Source of the DNA: Weissella confusa
GTDB taxonomy: Bacteria; Bacillota; Bacilli; Lactobacillales; Lactobacillaceae
Reading direction: 5' to 3'
DNA length: 64,000 nt
Assembly: GCA_041871065.1 (NCBI GenBank)
Contig: CP168942.1
Span: 994,501-1,058,500 of the forward strand
Every line of letters starts with the position of its first letter. Position 1 is the stretch's first letter. Both the position numbers and the translations under genes were made by a program. The notes below the pieces were generated by a model that was not told the origin of the DNA, ran no database searches, and saw only the letters and a program-made list of their open reading frames with translations. Shown one piece after another: positions 8,330 to 17,628 of this stretch.

Positions 8330-9394
8330 CTATAAAGTTGCAATTGAGAGTGGTAGCGGTTGGATGCCGGCTGCAAGCCAGGCTTGCATGAGCGCTTTAG
8401 CAACCAAAGGATTGTTTGTAATGGCGATACCATTATCACCACCACCAGCTCCTGATATTTTAGCACTTGCACCAAGTTCACTCGCAGTTGAAAGGAGTGT
8501 TAATAGTTGTGGCGTCATGTAGGATACCCCAACTTGACTGGTATAAGTGAATAGTTGTTCTTGATTCAAACGAAGCGCTGTAGCGACCTTATCGTAGTCC
8601 ATCCGGCGCAGACCTTCAACCAGCATGTTAACGAGTGGCGCTGTGTTTTGGGCCAGTAATTGCTTCGCGTGTTGCTTATCGACCGACGTTGCACCTTGCG
8701 CCAACATTTGCTGCGTATCTGCCGGTGCACCGGTCCAACCAACAAGAAGTTGCCAGTCGGCAGGGAAACCAAGTCGCTCAAGGCGAAGCATCGGCCAGTC
8801 GCGAGCAATGATTTCTGAGAAATAGCGATTACTGTCAATCCATTCAGTTATGACGTCAGTATCAAATTTGCTGTACAAAACAACACCACCGAGGCTTGCA
8901 GCAGCGATGTCACCCATTGAACCTGCTTTAAAGTTAGGCGTTGTTAACGTAATTAACGCAGCTAACTTAAAACGTTGCTCGGGTGTCATTGGTAACTCGT
9001 AGTTATCAATGACGGCCTTAATGAGGGCAACCACGACAGCAGCCGATGATCCAAGACCGAGTTTTTGACCATTGTCAGCATTTAAATGACTCGTAATGGA
9101 AACGGTCAACCCTGTGACAGGTTGACCGTTGTCGAGTAGATAATCATTTAATACCTGCAATGTGCGGATCACAAGGCGCCAGTCATCGTTGAGAGCCAAA
9201 TTTGGTAATTCGGCTACTGACCAAGTTTGTGAGCCTAGTTGATCGCTGTTAACGACCAATTGGTCATCTGAACGACGCGTTACGTCAGCAGTAACAAATC
9301 GATCAACAGCGATGACAACACTAGGTTGACCACTAAGTGTGACCGCATATTCACCAGCAAGGTAGAGCTTGCCGGGTGCTTTAGCAGTTGTCAT
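8330..9394 (-). CDS. mvaK2: Phosphomevalonate kinase
   Basis: The 354-residue GHMP kinase phosphorylates mevalonate-5-phosphate to mevalonate-5-diphosphate. The N-terminal KAPGKLYLAGEYAV, the ATP-binding LGLGSSAAVVVALI (about residue 115) and the C-terminal KISGAGGGDNGIAI are all present. It overlaps or abuts mvaD at 9394, in keeping with translational coupling. Confidence 0.93.
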   Translation of the reverse strand: MTTAKAPGKLYLAGEYAVTLSGQPSVVIAVDRFVTADVTRRSDDQLVVNSDQLGSQTWSVAELPNLALNDDWRLVIRTLQVLNDYLLDNGQPVTGLTVSITSHLNADNGQKLGLGSSAAVVVALIKAVIDNYELPMTPEQRFKLAALITLTTPNFKAGSMGDIAAASLGGVVLYSKFDTDVITEWIDSNRYFSEIIARDWPMLRLERLGFPADWQLLVGWTGAPADTQQMLAQGATSVDKQHAKQLLAQNTAPLVNMLVEGLRRMDYDKVATALRLNQEQLFTYTSQVGVSYMTPQLLTLLSTASELGASAKISGAGGGDNGIAITNNPLVAKALMQAWLAAGIQPLPLSIATL

Positions 9395-10380
9395 TAAATT
9401 TCATCTCCTTCAACGATTTTGATACCAGGTCCTGGCGTCGCAACCTTAATTTGAACACCAGGTAACTCAGCAGAAAGTGCAGCAAGAATTGTTTCAGTGT
9501 CCGAAGGTTGTGAAATCAACTTAACATTTGGACCGGCATCCATGGTTGCATAGACGGGCACACCTTGTTCGCGTAGCTTTTGCGCGATGGTGATGATTGT
9601 CCAAGACGTATCCGTTAGGTAGTTAAAAGGAGGGACGGCTGTCGCATTGGTTGCATGCATCATCAGTGCATCTGTTTCAGCAATCTCACCAATGGTGGTT
9701 AAGTCATGTTCCTTAATCGCAGTCGTCATGGTGTCAACGTGATTGTTCGTGTAGTCAACCCACGTTTGATACATTGGCGATGTCGTGAGGGCATGTTGCA
9801 TCCCACCACGTGAGTCAACCTTCTTGGGTTGATCACTAACAATCACCGTCAACAATTGGATTGGCCAATCAACGTTTTCTTGGAATGCGTGGGCAACCGA
9901 CGTTTCACTATCAGTACCACGTTCCCAGATGGCAAAACCACCAAAGATAGACCGTGATGCTGAACCTGAACCTTGACGAGCAAGGCGTGACAGGTCTGAA
10001 TCTGACAGCGTTAGACCAGCTGCTTTGCTGGCAGCACCGGCTAGTGCCGCAAATGCTGAAGCTGAAGAAGCTAGGCCAGCGGCAGTTGGGACGTGGTTGA
10101 TTGAGTGAACATGGGCAAAACGGCTTTCACCGGCCTGCTCACGGACCATATCGAGGAAACGGATAACTTTCGTCGCACCCTTACCAGTCAATGGTGCACC
10201 ATCCAATGTTAGTTCATCGGCAGTTAAGGCATCGTCAAACCAAACCGTTGTATCAGTATAAAATTCATCCAACGTGAGCGACACAGAGGTCGTAGTTGGC
10301 ATAATTAGTTTTTCGTTTTGCTTACCCCAGTACTTTAGCAACGCAATGTTCGTGTGCGCGCGGGCAGTTACATGCATCAT
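9394..10380 (-). CDS. mvaD: Diphosphomevalonate decarboxylase
   Basis: The 328-residue protein carries out the ATP-dependent decarboxylation that yields isopentenyl diphosphate. Seen: AHTNIALLKYWGKQ at the N-terminus, AAGLASSASAFAALA (phosphate-binding loop), SGSASRSIFGGFAIWE and TMDAGPNVK near the end. The start is one of two adjacent ATG codons. Second gene of the mevalonate operon. Confidence 0.95.
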   Translation of the reverse strand: MMHVTARAHTNIALLKYWGKQNEKLIMPTTTSVSLTLDEFYTDTTVWFDDALTADELTLDGAPLTGKGATKVIRFLDMVREQAGESRFAHVHSINHVPTAAGLASSASAFAALAGAASKAAGLTLSDSDLSRLARQGSGSASRSIFGGFAIWERGTDSETSVAHAFQENVDWPIQLLTVIVSDQPKKVDSRGGMQHALTTSPMYQTWVDYTNNHVDTMTTAIKEHDLTTIGEIAETDALMMHATNATAVPPFNYLTDTSWTIITIAQKLREQGVPVYATMDAGPNVKLISQPSDTETILAALSAELPGVQIKVATPGPGIKIVEGDEI

Positions 10381-10390
10381 GAGTTATCTC

Positions 10391-11326
10391 CTACAATTGT
10401 GGGTAACGTTGGGCCCAAACTTCTTGTGCGCCAGCAGCTTCTAACGCTTGGATGATACGTTGTACGTCGTCATCGTTTTGCGCAAGGGCGAGCATGGCAC
10501 CACCAACGCCACCACCAGTTAACTTAGCGCCAAGGGCACCAGCTTGGTTGGCAGCATTGATTAATTCGTCAAGCTTTGGATGAGAAACACCTAAAGCAGC
10601 GAGGTGAGATTGGGCGTCATTCATATGACGGCCCAATGATTCGATATCGTCATTAGCCAAATCTTCGCGGGTTTCACGCGCAATTTGACCGAGTGCTTCA
10701 ATGTGTGGGCGGGTTGTTTCAGGTTCGTTATCTAGTTGCTCACGGACAACCGAAACAGCAAGACCGGTTTGGCCGTGCACACCGGTGTCAGCAATGATTA
10801 GCGTACCGTGAAGTGCCATTGACATTGGTTCAGGTTGTTCGCCCTTCACAAACCAGACTGGCACATCATGCGCCGTCGTGGCAGCGTCAATGCCAGAGGG
10901 CGTGCCATGTGTAATGGCTTCTTCAATGTTTGCCCAGCGTTGTAGTTCAGCATCGCTTAATTCAGCATCGAAGAACGCGAAGAAAGCACGCACAATGGCA
11001 ATGGCTGAGGCCGCAGAAGACCCCATGCCACGTTCTTGTGGAATGCTTGACTGGATACGCAAGGTAAAAGGCGTCTTGATAGCGTTGAAGTGACGTAGCA
11101 AGCGCACGATTAACTGACGCACGCCTTCATATACTTCTGCCATGGTCGCTAGAGGGCCTTGATACCCTTGAGCGATTACAATTTGTCCTTCTTCACGAGC
11201 CTCGATTGTAGCTGTCATCGCCAAATCCGGTAGGGGTAAAGCGATGGCAGGTTGGCCGTAAACGACCGCGTGTTCACCAAGTAAAATCACCTTGGCGTGG
11301 CTAGTACCAGTTGCTAGCTTTTCCAC
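10391..11326 (-). CDS. mvk: Mevalonate kinase
   Basis: The 311-residue GHMP kinase is the first gene of the operon and phosphorylates mevalonate. Motifs: HAKVILLGEHAVVYGQPAIA, PQERGMGSSAASAIAIV and KLTGGGVGGAML. It is divergent from dinG across a 138-base gap. HMG-CoA synthase and reductase are not in the window, so only the lower mevalonate pathway is clustered here. Confidence 0.95.
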   Translation of the reverse strand: MEKLATGTSHAKVILLGEHAVVYGQPAIALPLPDLAMTATIEAREEGQIVIAQGYQGPLATMAEVYEGVRQLIVRLLRHFNAIKTPFTLRIQSSIPQERGMGSSAASAIAIVRAFFAFFDAELSDAELQRWANIEEAITHGTPSGIDAATTAHDVPVWFVKGEQPEPMSMALHGTLIIADTGVHGQTGLAVSVVREQLDNEPETTRPHIEALGQIARETREDLANDDIESLGRHMNDAQSHLAALGVSHPKLDELINAANQAGALGAKLTGGGVGGAMLALAQNDDDVQRIIQALEAAGAQEVWAQRYPQL

Positions 11327-11419
11327 TGTAAAATCACCAATCCATTCTCTAATTGTTTTTTCAAACTGCTATTATCATACCAAAACCCATTATATTAGGG
11401 AAATATCTGTGAACTTTCA

Positions 11420-11428
11420 TGCTATAAT
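11420..11428 (+). promoter_or_regulatory. Extended -10 promoter of dinG
   Basis: TGCTATAAT is a perfect extended -10 element (TGn plus TATAAT), 37 bases before the dinG start. No good -35 box is seen, as is usual for extended -10 promoters. Confidence 0.5.
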
Positions 11429-11464
11429 TTAATTACTACTAAAAGAAGGTCGTGGTACGCTCTG

Positions 11465-14284
11465 ATGCTAAATCGAGACATCTATGCGGTTGTCGATCTA
11501 GAGACAACCCGTACAACGAGCGAATCGGGCCGAATCATTCAGATTGCGGTCGCATTCGTACAAAATAAAAAAGTCATTAACCAATTTTCAACGTTGGTTA
11601 ATCCTGGCGAGCAAATTCCACGTAATATTACCCAGCTAACGGGTATCACCCAAAGCATGGTGAAGGGGGCGCCTTTTTTTGAGGACGTCGCCATGACACT
11701 ACATGCCATGCTACAAGGCACAATTTTTGTGGCCCACAACGTTAACTTTGATTTGCCGTTTTTGAACGCTGAATTTGAGCGTGTTGGGTTAACAGGATTG
11801 AAGAGCACCGCTTTGGATACGGTGCCATTGAGCCAAATCTTGTGGCCAACTGCACCTGGGTATCGTTTGGTTGATATGACCAACTACCTCGCGTTGGAAC
11901 ACAGTCATCCGCACCAGGCGGATAGTGATGCGTTGGCGACTGCTGATTTGCTAATTGCGATTTTGAATCGCGCAGAAGGCTTGCCGATGTTGACGCTACA
12001 AACGTTGGCTGATTTGCCACTTGTTTTGCCACGTGACACGAAGACGGTGTTTGAAAAGGCGTTGGCAAAGAATCAAGCCCAGCCACAACCATTACCAGCG
12101 CATTTGCAAGTGATTGATGGATTGGCATTGCGTCGCTTCTCTGATCCAGCACCGCTGGTTACAGGGCACGCACCGGCATTCCCGGCTAAAAAAGCTGCTA
12201 AAGAACAGCTATACGGCAAGAGCCTCGCTTACCGTGAGCAACAAGCGAAGTTGATGAATGCGATTTACACGCATTATACGGAAGCTGAGCTATCAACTGA
12301 ACCTGGTAAGACGGCATTTGTTGCTGAAGCACCAACGGGGATGGGAAAGACGTTGGCTTACTTGTTGCCATATGCTTATCTAGCTGATGAAAAGCAGAAA
12401 CAGGTAGTCGTTGCCGTGCCAACGATTACATTGCAACAACAAGTGACTGACACAATCAACACGACGTTGAAGGACATTTTGCCATTTGAAGTACGTGGGG
12501 CAAGTCTGAAGGGACGTACCCACTATTTGAATTTGCAAAGTTTCAAGCGGGCATTGCGTGTCGACGAAGGATCAACGTCATTGCAATTCATCAAGGCACA
12601 AATCTTGGTTTGGTTAACTGAAACTTTGAGCGGTGACTTTGACGAATTGAATTTGATTAATCCACAACCTGACTTTATGGCTAAGTTGTCACAACCGGCT
12701 AATAATCCAGCTGGTTCGCCTTATTACGGCCACGAATTCAGCGAACGTCAGCATGTGTTAGCTGAGAATGCACAATTCTTAGTTGTTAACCACGCTTACT
12801 TGGCTGAATACGCCCAAGAATTGGGAACGACCGATGATTCACCATACTTGGTGATTGACGAGGCCCAGAACTTGCCAAATGCCGTTTTGGAACAAAGTCG
12901 TCATCAATTGCCATTCCAAGTTTGGTTAACGCGTGTTCAAAACGCGACGAACTTGATTTTGCGTGATAACGACCCATCAATCGGGGTGATTTTGAATCGC
13001 TTGGTTGGTGGACAGCAACTAAAGTCACGTTTCTTACAACAATTAGAAGTGCTCTCAAGTGAGCTGCCAAAGTTGCAAGTGGCATTCTATCGTCGCTTCT
13101 TGTTAAACGGTCATACGCCGGCCACTGAAGGTCACTATGAAGTTGAATTACCAATTTCTGAGTTGGCCCAGTTCTGGGTTGACCAAGGTCATCATCTAAC
13201 AAGCATGCGTCGTGCAGTTCGTGATTTGGGTGAGTCACTGGATTATTTGTTGGAACAATTCAGCAATACCAAAGACGCATTCTCATTGAATGAACGTCAA
13301 CACTTGGCGGATTTCCGTCGCTTGCTAGAGAGTATTGCGAAGTATGAGCAACGCTTGACGACGTTCCAACAAGATTTGGTTGATTTCCCAGATGCGAGTG
13401 TCTTCTGGCTAACGGAAAATCAAAACCACGACAGCAGTAACTTGCGCTTAAGTGGTGGGTTGCTGCACACCTTGGATTTCTTCAAGGACAAGGTTTATCC
13501 GCACTTTATGCCACCAACAATTGTCGGGGCAACGTTGTTTACATCAACAAAGTCGGGTTATCTATATGACCGCTTGAATATTGATCGTGATACGGTCTTT
13601 GCTCGTCGTTACCCTGAAGTGTTTGATTTCAAGAATCAAGCTGAATTGGTGATGGTTGAGAATGCACCGTCACCAACTGATTCAGGTTACGTTAGTTATT
13701 TGGCCAAGCAATTGGTGCAATTGACGACAACGGTCCAAGAAAACACACTGGTACTGTTTAATTCGTTGGACACCATTCAGCAAGTCTACAATCACATGCA
13801 GTCAAATCAAACTTGGCAGCAAGGGAATATGACGTTGCTGGCACAAGGTGTGACCGGGACACGTAGCAAAATTATGAAGCGCCTGCAAAACGAATCACAT
13901 ATGGTGGTTTTGGGTGCCAATAGTTTCTGGGAAGGTGTCGACTTGCCTGGTGATCAACTCCGAATGGTCGTGATTGCGCGACTACCATTTGACCAACCGA
14001 ATAGCGTGCTAGCTCGCGCTGAGGAAGCGGTCTTAATGGCACATGGTAAACAGCCGTTCTATCAAAGTACGTTGCCAAAGGCGGTGCTACGTTTGCGCCA
14101 AGGTGTCGGTCGTTTGATTCGCAAGCCGGATGATTTTGGTGCTGTGGTGATTTATGACCCGCGTATCTTGACCAAGTCTTACGGTAAGACGTTGCGTAAC
14201 ATGCTGCCGGAGGAAATGCCACAATATACGTTGGCTGACAATGAAGTTGTCCCAAAGGTGAAGCGATTTTTTGATGCGCATTAA
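11465..14284 (+). CDS. dinG: DinG-family helicase fused to DnaQ-type 3'-5' exonuclease
   Basis: The 939-residue protein has an N-terminal DEDDh exonuclease (DLETT at about 13-17, HNVNFDLPFLNAEF, HQADSDALATADLL) and an XPD/DinG-like superfamily 2 helicase: Walker A APTGMGKT near residue 290, DEAQ near 465, and the C-terminal RQGVGRLIRKPDDFG. This fusion is the Gram-positive form and lacks the iron-sulfur cysteines of E. coli DinG. It is thought to act in repair of replication-transcription conflicts or damage. The gene order dinG - tseB - asnS - dnaD matches other Bacilli. Confidence 0.92.
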   Translation: MLNRDIYAVVDLETTRTTSESGRIIQIAVAFVQNKKVINQFSTLVNPGEQIPRNITQLTGITQSMVKGAPFFEDVAMTLHAMLQGTIFVAHNVNFDLPFLNAEFERVGLTGLKSTALDTVPLSQILWPTAPGYRLVDMTNYLALEHSHPHQADSDALATADLLIAILNRAEGLPMLTLQTLADLPLVLPRDTKTVFEKALAKNQAQPQPLPAHLQVIDGLALRRFSDPAPLVTGHAPAFPAKKAAKEQLYGKSLAYREQQAKLMNAIYTHYTEAELSTEPGKTAFVAEAPTGMGKTLAYLLPYAYLADEKQKQVVVAVPTITLQQQVTDTINTTLKDILPFEVRGASLKGRTHYLNLQSFKRALRVDEGSTSLQFIKAQILVWLTETLSGDFDELNLINPQPDFMAKLSQPANNPAGSPYYGHEFSERQHVLAENAQFLVVNHAYLAEYAQELGTTDDSPYLVIDEAQNLPNAVLEQSRHQLPFQVWLTRVQNATNLILRDNDPSIGVILNRLVGGQQLKSRFLQQLEVLSSELPKLQVAFYRRFLLNGHTPATEGHYEVELPISELAQFWVDQGHHLTSMRRAVRDLGESLDYLLEQFSNTKDAFSLNERQHLADFRRLLESIAKYEQRLTTFQQDLVDFPDASVFWLTENQNHDSSNLRLSGGLLHTLDFFKDKVYPHFMPPTIVGATLFTSTKSGYLYDRLNIDRDTVFARRYPEVFDFKNQAELVMVENAPSPTDSGYVSYLAKQLVQLTTTVQENTLVLFNSLDTIQQVYNHMQSNQTWQQGNMTLLAQGVTGTRSKIMKRLQNESHMVVLGANSFWEGVDLPGDQLRMVVIARLPFDQPNSVLARAEEAVLMAHGKQPFYQSTLPKAVLRLRQGVGRLIRKPDDFGAVVIYDPRILTKSYGKTLRNMLPEEMPQYTLADNEVVPKVKRFFDAH

Positions 14285-14375
14285 CGCAAGGTCTTTAATA
14301 TTGCTGTAAAATTTGATACAGTAATAATTGATTTTGTTCTGTTCACGCAGAACTAACCAGAAGGAGCCACGACAC

Positions 14376-14888
14376 ATGGAAATGCGATCAACCGCTCGTT
14401 CAAGACGTCGCCGGCACGGATGGCGCTGGCTAATTGGCTTAATCGTTGTGTTAGTACTCCTTATTGGTGGTGCTACGATTGTGTCGGTTGCAATGCACCC
14501 GGTTACTGCGGCGCGTGAACGAGTGACTGAATTGGCGGTTAAGCGAAATAAGATCACCTCAGCAACCCAATTTTACGCAGTTTCTCGCAATGACACTTAC
14601 TACAGTGTGGTCGGCGAGAATAAGAAGCACCAAAAAATCGGTGTCATCGTAAAAGGAAAGTCAAAGAAACTCGTCACCGTTAAAATGGCTGATGGCGTTT
14701 CGGCTGCTGAGGTGCGACAACTTGTGAAGTCAAAGTACAACCCTAAGCGGATTACAAGCCTTGGGTTGGCTATCTATAAGCAAGTTCCTGTGTGGGAAGT
14801 AACGTTTATAGATCGACAAGGCAATTTGAACTTTATCACCTATCAATTTGCGGATGGTAAGGCAGTTCGGACCATCCAACATTTATAA
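14376..14888 (+). CDS. TseB/YpmB-like DUF5590 membrane-anchored protein
   Basis: The start is ATG 14376 after AAGGAG. The 170-residue protein has a basic N-terminus (RSRRRRH), one transmembrane helix (about residues 18-42) and an extracellular part with two PepSY-like (DUF5590) repeats. The gene before asnS in Bacilli is ypmB/tseB, whose product in B. subtilis modulates PBP2A. The role here is inferred from position and topology. Confidence 0.75.
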   Translation: MEMRSTARSRRRRHGWRWLIGLIVVLVLLIGGATIVSVAMHPVTAARERVTELAVKRNKITSATQFYAVSRNDTYYSVVGENKKHQKIGVIVKGKSKKLVTVKMADGVSAAEVRQLVKSKYNPKRITSLGLAIYKQVPVWEVTFIDRQGNLNFITYQFADGKAVRTIQHL

Positions 14889-14917
14889 GAGATTACACAT
14901 CTAAGGGAGTTTAGAAG

Positions 14918-16213
14918 ATGGATACAATTCGCATTGAAGACGCGAAGAACTACGTCGGCCAAGAGGTTCGATTGGGCGCTTGGTTGCGTAACAAGCGTGG
15001 TTCAGGAAAGATGCAATTCTTGCAATTGCGTGACGGTACGGCCTTTTTCCAAGGGGTTGTTTCAAAGGAAGCTGTTGGTGAAGAAATCTTTGCCAAGGCC
15101 AAGGCTTTGACGCAAGAAACGAGCATGTACTTGATTGGTACGATTCGTGAAGACGAGCGTTCACCATTCGGATACGAAATGCAAGTTAAGGATTTGACGG
15201 TTGTTGGGGAGTCAGAAGGTTACCCAATTACACCAAAGGAGCACGGTACTGATTTCTTGATGGATCACCGTCACTTGTACTTGCGCCACATCCAACCATT
15301 TGCTGTTTTGCGTATTCGTAACACGATTATCGCAGCAACGTATGAGTTCTTTAACAAGGAAGGGTTCGTTAAGATTGATTCACCAATTTTGACGGGTTCA
15401 GCACCTGAAGGAACGACTGAATTGTTCCACACGGAATACTTCGATACTGATGCTTACATGTCACAAACTGGACAATTGTACGCTGAGGCTGGGGCAATGG
15501 CCTTTGGACGTGTCTTCACGTTCGGACCAACGTTCCGTGCTGAAAAGTCAAAGACGCGTCGTCACTTGACTGAGTTCTGGATGATCGAGCCAGAAATGGC
15601 TTGGATGCACCAAGAGCAATCACTTGAAGTGCAAGAGCGTTACATCGCTTACTTGATTCAAGCTGTTTTGGATCGTAACGAGTACGAATTGGACTTGTTG
15701 GGACGTGACAAGGAATTGTTGAAGTCATACACGCAATTGCCATACCCACGTTTCTCATATGATGATGCTATCAAGTTGTTGCAAGAAAACGACTTTGATG
15801 TTGAATGGGGTGCTGATTTCGGTTCACCTGAAGAGACGTTCTTGGCAAACCACTTTGCTAAGCCAGTCTTCATCACGAACTTCCCTAAGGAAATTAAGGC
15901 CTTCTACATGAAGCGCCACCCAGACCGCGATGATGTCGTTATCTCAGCTGACTTGTTGGCACCTGAGGGATACGGTGAAATCATTGGTGGTTCAGAGCGT
16001 GATACAGACTACGACTACCTTGAGCAACGTATCAAGGAACAAGGTTTGGATTTGAAGGAATACTCATGGTACTTGGACTTGCGTAAGTATGGTTCAGTAC
16101 CTCACTCAGGATTCGGTCTTGGGTTGGAGCGTGCCGTTACTTGGATTACAGGTGAGGAGCACATCCGTGAGGCAATTCCATTCCCACGTACGATGAACCG
16201 TTTGTGGCCATAA
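14918..16213 (+). CDS. asnS: Asparaginyl-tRNA synthetase
   Basis: The 431-residue class IIb synthetase has an N-terminal OB fold (residues 15-100), class II motif 2 ([20 protein letters not shown]) and motif 3 ([15 protein letters not shown]). It ligates asparagine to tRNA-Asn. Codon use is strongly biased (TTG for Leu, TCA for Ser), as in highly expressed genes. Its last 11 codons lie in the 42-bp phage attachment core, so integration leaves the protein intact. Confidence 0.97.
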   Translation: MDTIRIEDAKNYVGQEVRLGAWLRNKRGSGKMQFLQLRDGTAFFQGVVSKEAVGEEIFAKAKALTQETSMYLIGTIREDERSPFGYEMQVKDLTVVGESEGYPITPKEHGTDFLMDHRHLYLRHIQPFAVLRIRNTIIAATYEFFNKEGFVKIDSPILTGSAPEGTTELFHTEYFDTDAYMSQTGQLYAEAGAMAFGRVFTFGPTFRAEKSKTRRHLTEFWMIEPEMAWMHQEQSLEVQERYIAYLIQAVLDRNEYELDLLGRDKELLKSYTQLPYPRFSYDDAIKLLQENDFDVEWGADFGSPEETFLANHFAKPVFITNFPKEIKAFYMKRHPDRDDVVISADLLAPEGYGEIIGGSERDTDYDYLEQRIKEQGLDLKEYSWYLDLRKYGSVPHSGFGLGLERAVTWITGEEHIREAIPFPRTMNRLWP

Positions 16214-16220
16214 GCTAAAA
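16179..16220 (+). other. attL core, 42-bp direct repeat
   Basis: These 42 bases, covering the end of asnS and its stop, recur without a mismatch at 58486-58527. The bases beyond the repeat differ on both sides. Integrase, arm-site repeats and phage genes all lie between the copies, so this is the left attachment site. Confidence 0.95.
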
Positions 16221-16234
16221 ATAAACGTTGGTAC

Positions 16235-16277
16235 ACCGCTGGAAACCGTTGATATGACTGGTTTCTGGCGGTTTTTC
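16235..16277 (+). terminator. Phage-borne substitute terminator for asnS
   Basis: Arms 16235-16247 and 16260-16272 form a 13-bp stem with two wobble pairs, followed by T's. The sequence resembles the native asnS terminator now displaced to 58533-58584 (both contain a GTTGATAT loop), so the phage supplies a diverged copy of the host terminator. Confidence 0.85.
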
Positions 16278-16322
16278 ATATCTATTTTTAAATGTCTGAA
16301 AGTGTGCAAAAGTATCAAAAAA

Positions 16323-16382
16323 TTTGCGCCAATTTGCGCCAAAATGGGGGTTTTTAAAAAAATTTGCGCCATATTTGCGCCA
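16323..16382 (+). repeat. Integrase arm-type sites, left (4 x TTTGCGCCA)
   Basis: TTTGCGCCA occurs at 16323-16331, 16333-16341, 16363-16371 and 16374-16382, as two closely spaced pairs just outside the integrase stop. Three more copies lie beside attR. This is the layout of arm-binding sites of tyrosine recombinases. Confidence 0.8.
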
Positions 16383-16386
16383 AAAA

Positions 16387-17478
16387 TCAGTCGATTTTAT
16401 CAAGAATATTAAGCGTCTTTGCTTCTTCGCTTTGTTGCTTGTCACGTAGTAGGTGGGCATATACTTGTTGCGTAATTGTAACGTTTGAATGGCCTAAACG
16501 CTTAGATGCATAATTAATGTCGACGCCTTTCGATAGTAAGCAAGAAACGTGCGAGTGACGCAAGCCATGAACGGAAACTATATTTTCAAAACCAAGTTCA
16601 CGTTCAATTCGTTCAAGCCAGTGGTTATTGATAGTAGCCCAACGGCGGCCATCGAATAATTCATTGGCATCGTTCCATTCAGACTTTGCACTAATAAACG
16701 TTTCGTAGTTATCAAAGAAACGATCTGGCATAGCAATAGTGCGAATAGATGATTTTGTTTTTGGCGTGGTTGATTCGCCGGAACGTTGCTTGGTCTTTGT
16801 TACGCTGATATTTTGCGCATCAATATCAACATCATCACGAGTAAGTGCTAATGCTTCACCCGCACGCAGACCTGACAATGCAATCAAATAAATCATGAAT
16901 GACGTGTTCCACTTAATTAGCTTGTCGTTAGTTTCGATGTATTTAAGTAGCTGGTTAAACTCATCAACTTGAAGGAATTTTTCATCCGCAGACTTAGAAT
17001 CAGCGCCTGGTATAACAACGCCATAGGTGGGGTCAGCTGTTATTAAACCATCGTGAAATGCTTGTTCGATTACTTGTTTCATAATCTGGTGACGCTTAAG
17101 TACAGATTTACGTTTCTTGTCACTTGAATAATCGTTCAAGAATGCTTGATACATTTGGCGAGTAATCTGATCTAGTGTTACATTCTTAAAATACACATCA
17201 ACAACGTATTTGCGAACTGCATGCCATGATTCTTTTGTTGTTTCCTTGAGACCAGCATCGAACCGTAATTGTTGATACTCGTCGAAATAATCGCTGAAAA
17301 GGGTAAGGGTGCCTTTTTGAAGTGTTGGCTTGCTATTAGCAACTGAGTATTCAGCCACCCAAGCTTCAGCTTCCTTTTTAGTCTTGAAACCACGCTTACC
17401 TTTTTTGCGATATTTTCCGGTTGTGTCTTTGAATGATATTTCAACACGCCAACCGGTGTCGGTTCTGTATACTGCCAT
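16387..17478 (-). CDS. int: Phage integrase, tyrosine recombinase
   Basis: The 363-residue protein has an N-terminal AP2-like arm-binding domain (GWRVEISFKDTTGKYRKKGK, FKTKKEAEAWVAEY), a SAM-like core-binding domain (about 65-160) and a catalytic domain with Arg in SGLRAGEAL (about 203), HxxR in HGLRHSH (about 304) and the Tyr in VYAHLL (about 340). It catalyses integration at the asnS 3' end. It is transcribed toward attL, the usual lactococcal-type arrangement. Confidence 0.95.
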   Translation of the reverse strand: MAVYRTDTGWRVEISFKDTTGKYRKKGKRGFKTKKEAEAWVAEYSVANSKPTLQKGTLTLFSDYFDEYQQLRFDAGLKETTKESWHAVRKYVVDVYFKNVTLDQITRQMYQAFLNDYSSDKKRKSVLKRHQIMKQVIEQAFHDGLITADPTYGVVIPGADSKSADEKFLQVDEFNQLLKYIETNDKLIKWNTSFMIYLIALSGLRAGEALALTRDDVDIDAQNISVTKTKQRSGESTTPKTKSSIRTIAMPDRFFDNYETFISAKSEWNDANELFDGRRWATINNHWLERIERELGFENIVSVHGLRHSHVSCLLSKGVDINYASKRLGHSNVTITQQVYAHLLRDKQQSEEAKTLNILDKID

Positions 17479-17516
17479 TAGTTTAAACCTAACCTTTACA
17501 TAAAAAATTTAGGCAG

Positions 17517-17628
17517 TTTAAAGACATGCCTAGGTCTGGTACAATTGAATACGTAAATAGGGCAGTGATGTTCTGTTTTGTTCGATACGCACACTACTTG
17601 TTTGGCGACGGGGAGTGTGCTTTTTGTT
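17517..17628 (+). ncRNA. Possible small plus-strand transcript with terminator
   Basis: TTTAAA (17517-17522), a 17-bp gap and TACAAT (17540-17545) form a moderate promoter. About 70 bases downstream GCACACT (17589-17595) pairs with AGTGTGC (17614-17620) followed by TTTTT. The unit lies between two minus-strand genes and points at the 3' end of the Abi gene. It could be an antisense RNA or encode a tiny peptide (ATG 17569); neither is established. Confidence 0.35.
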
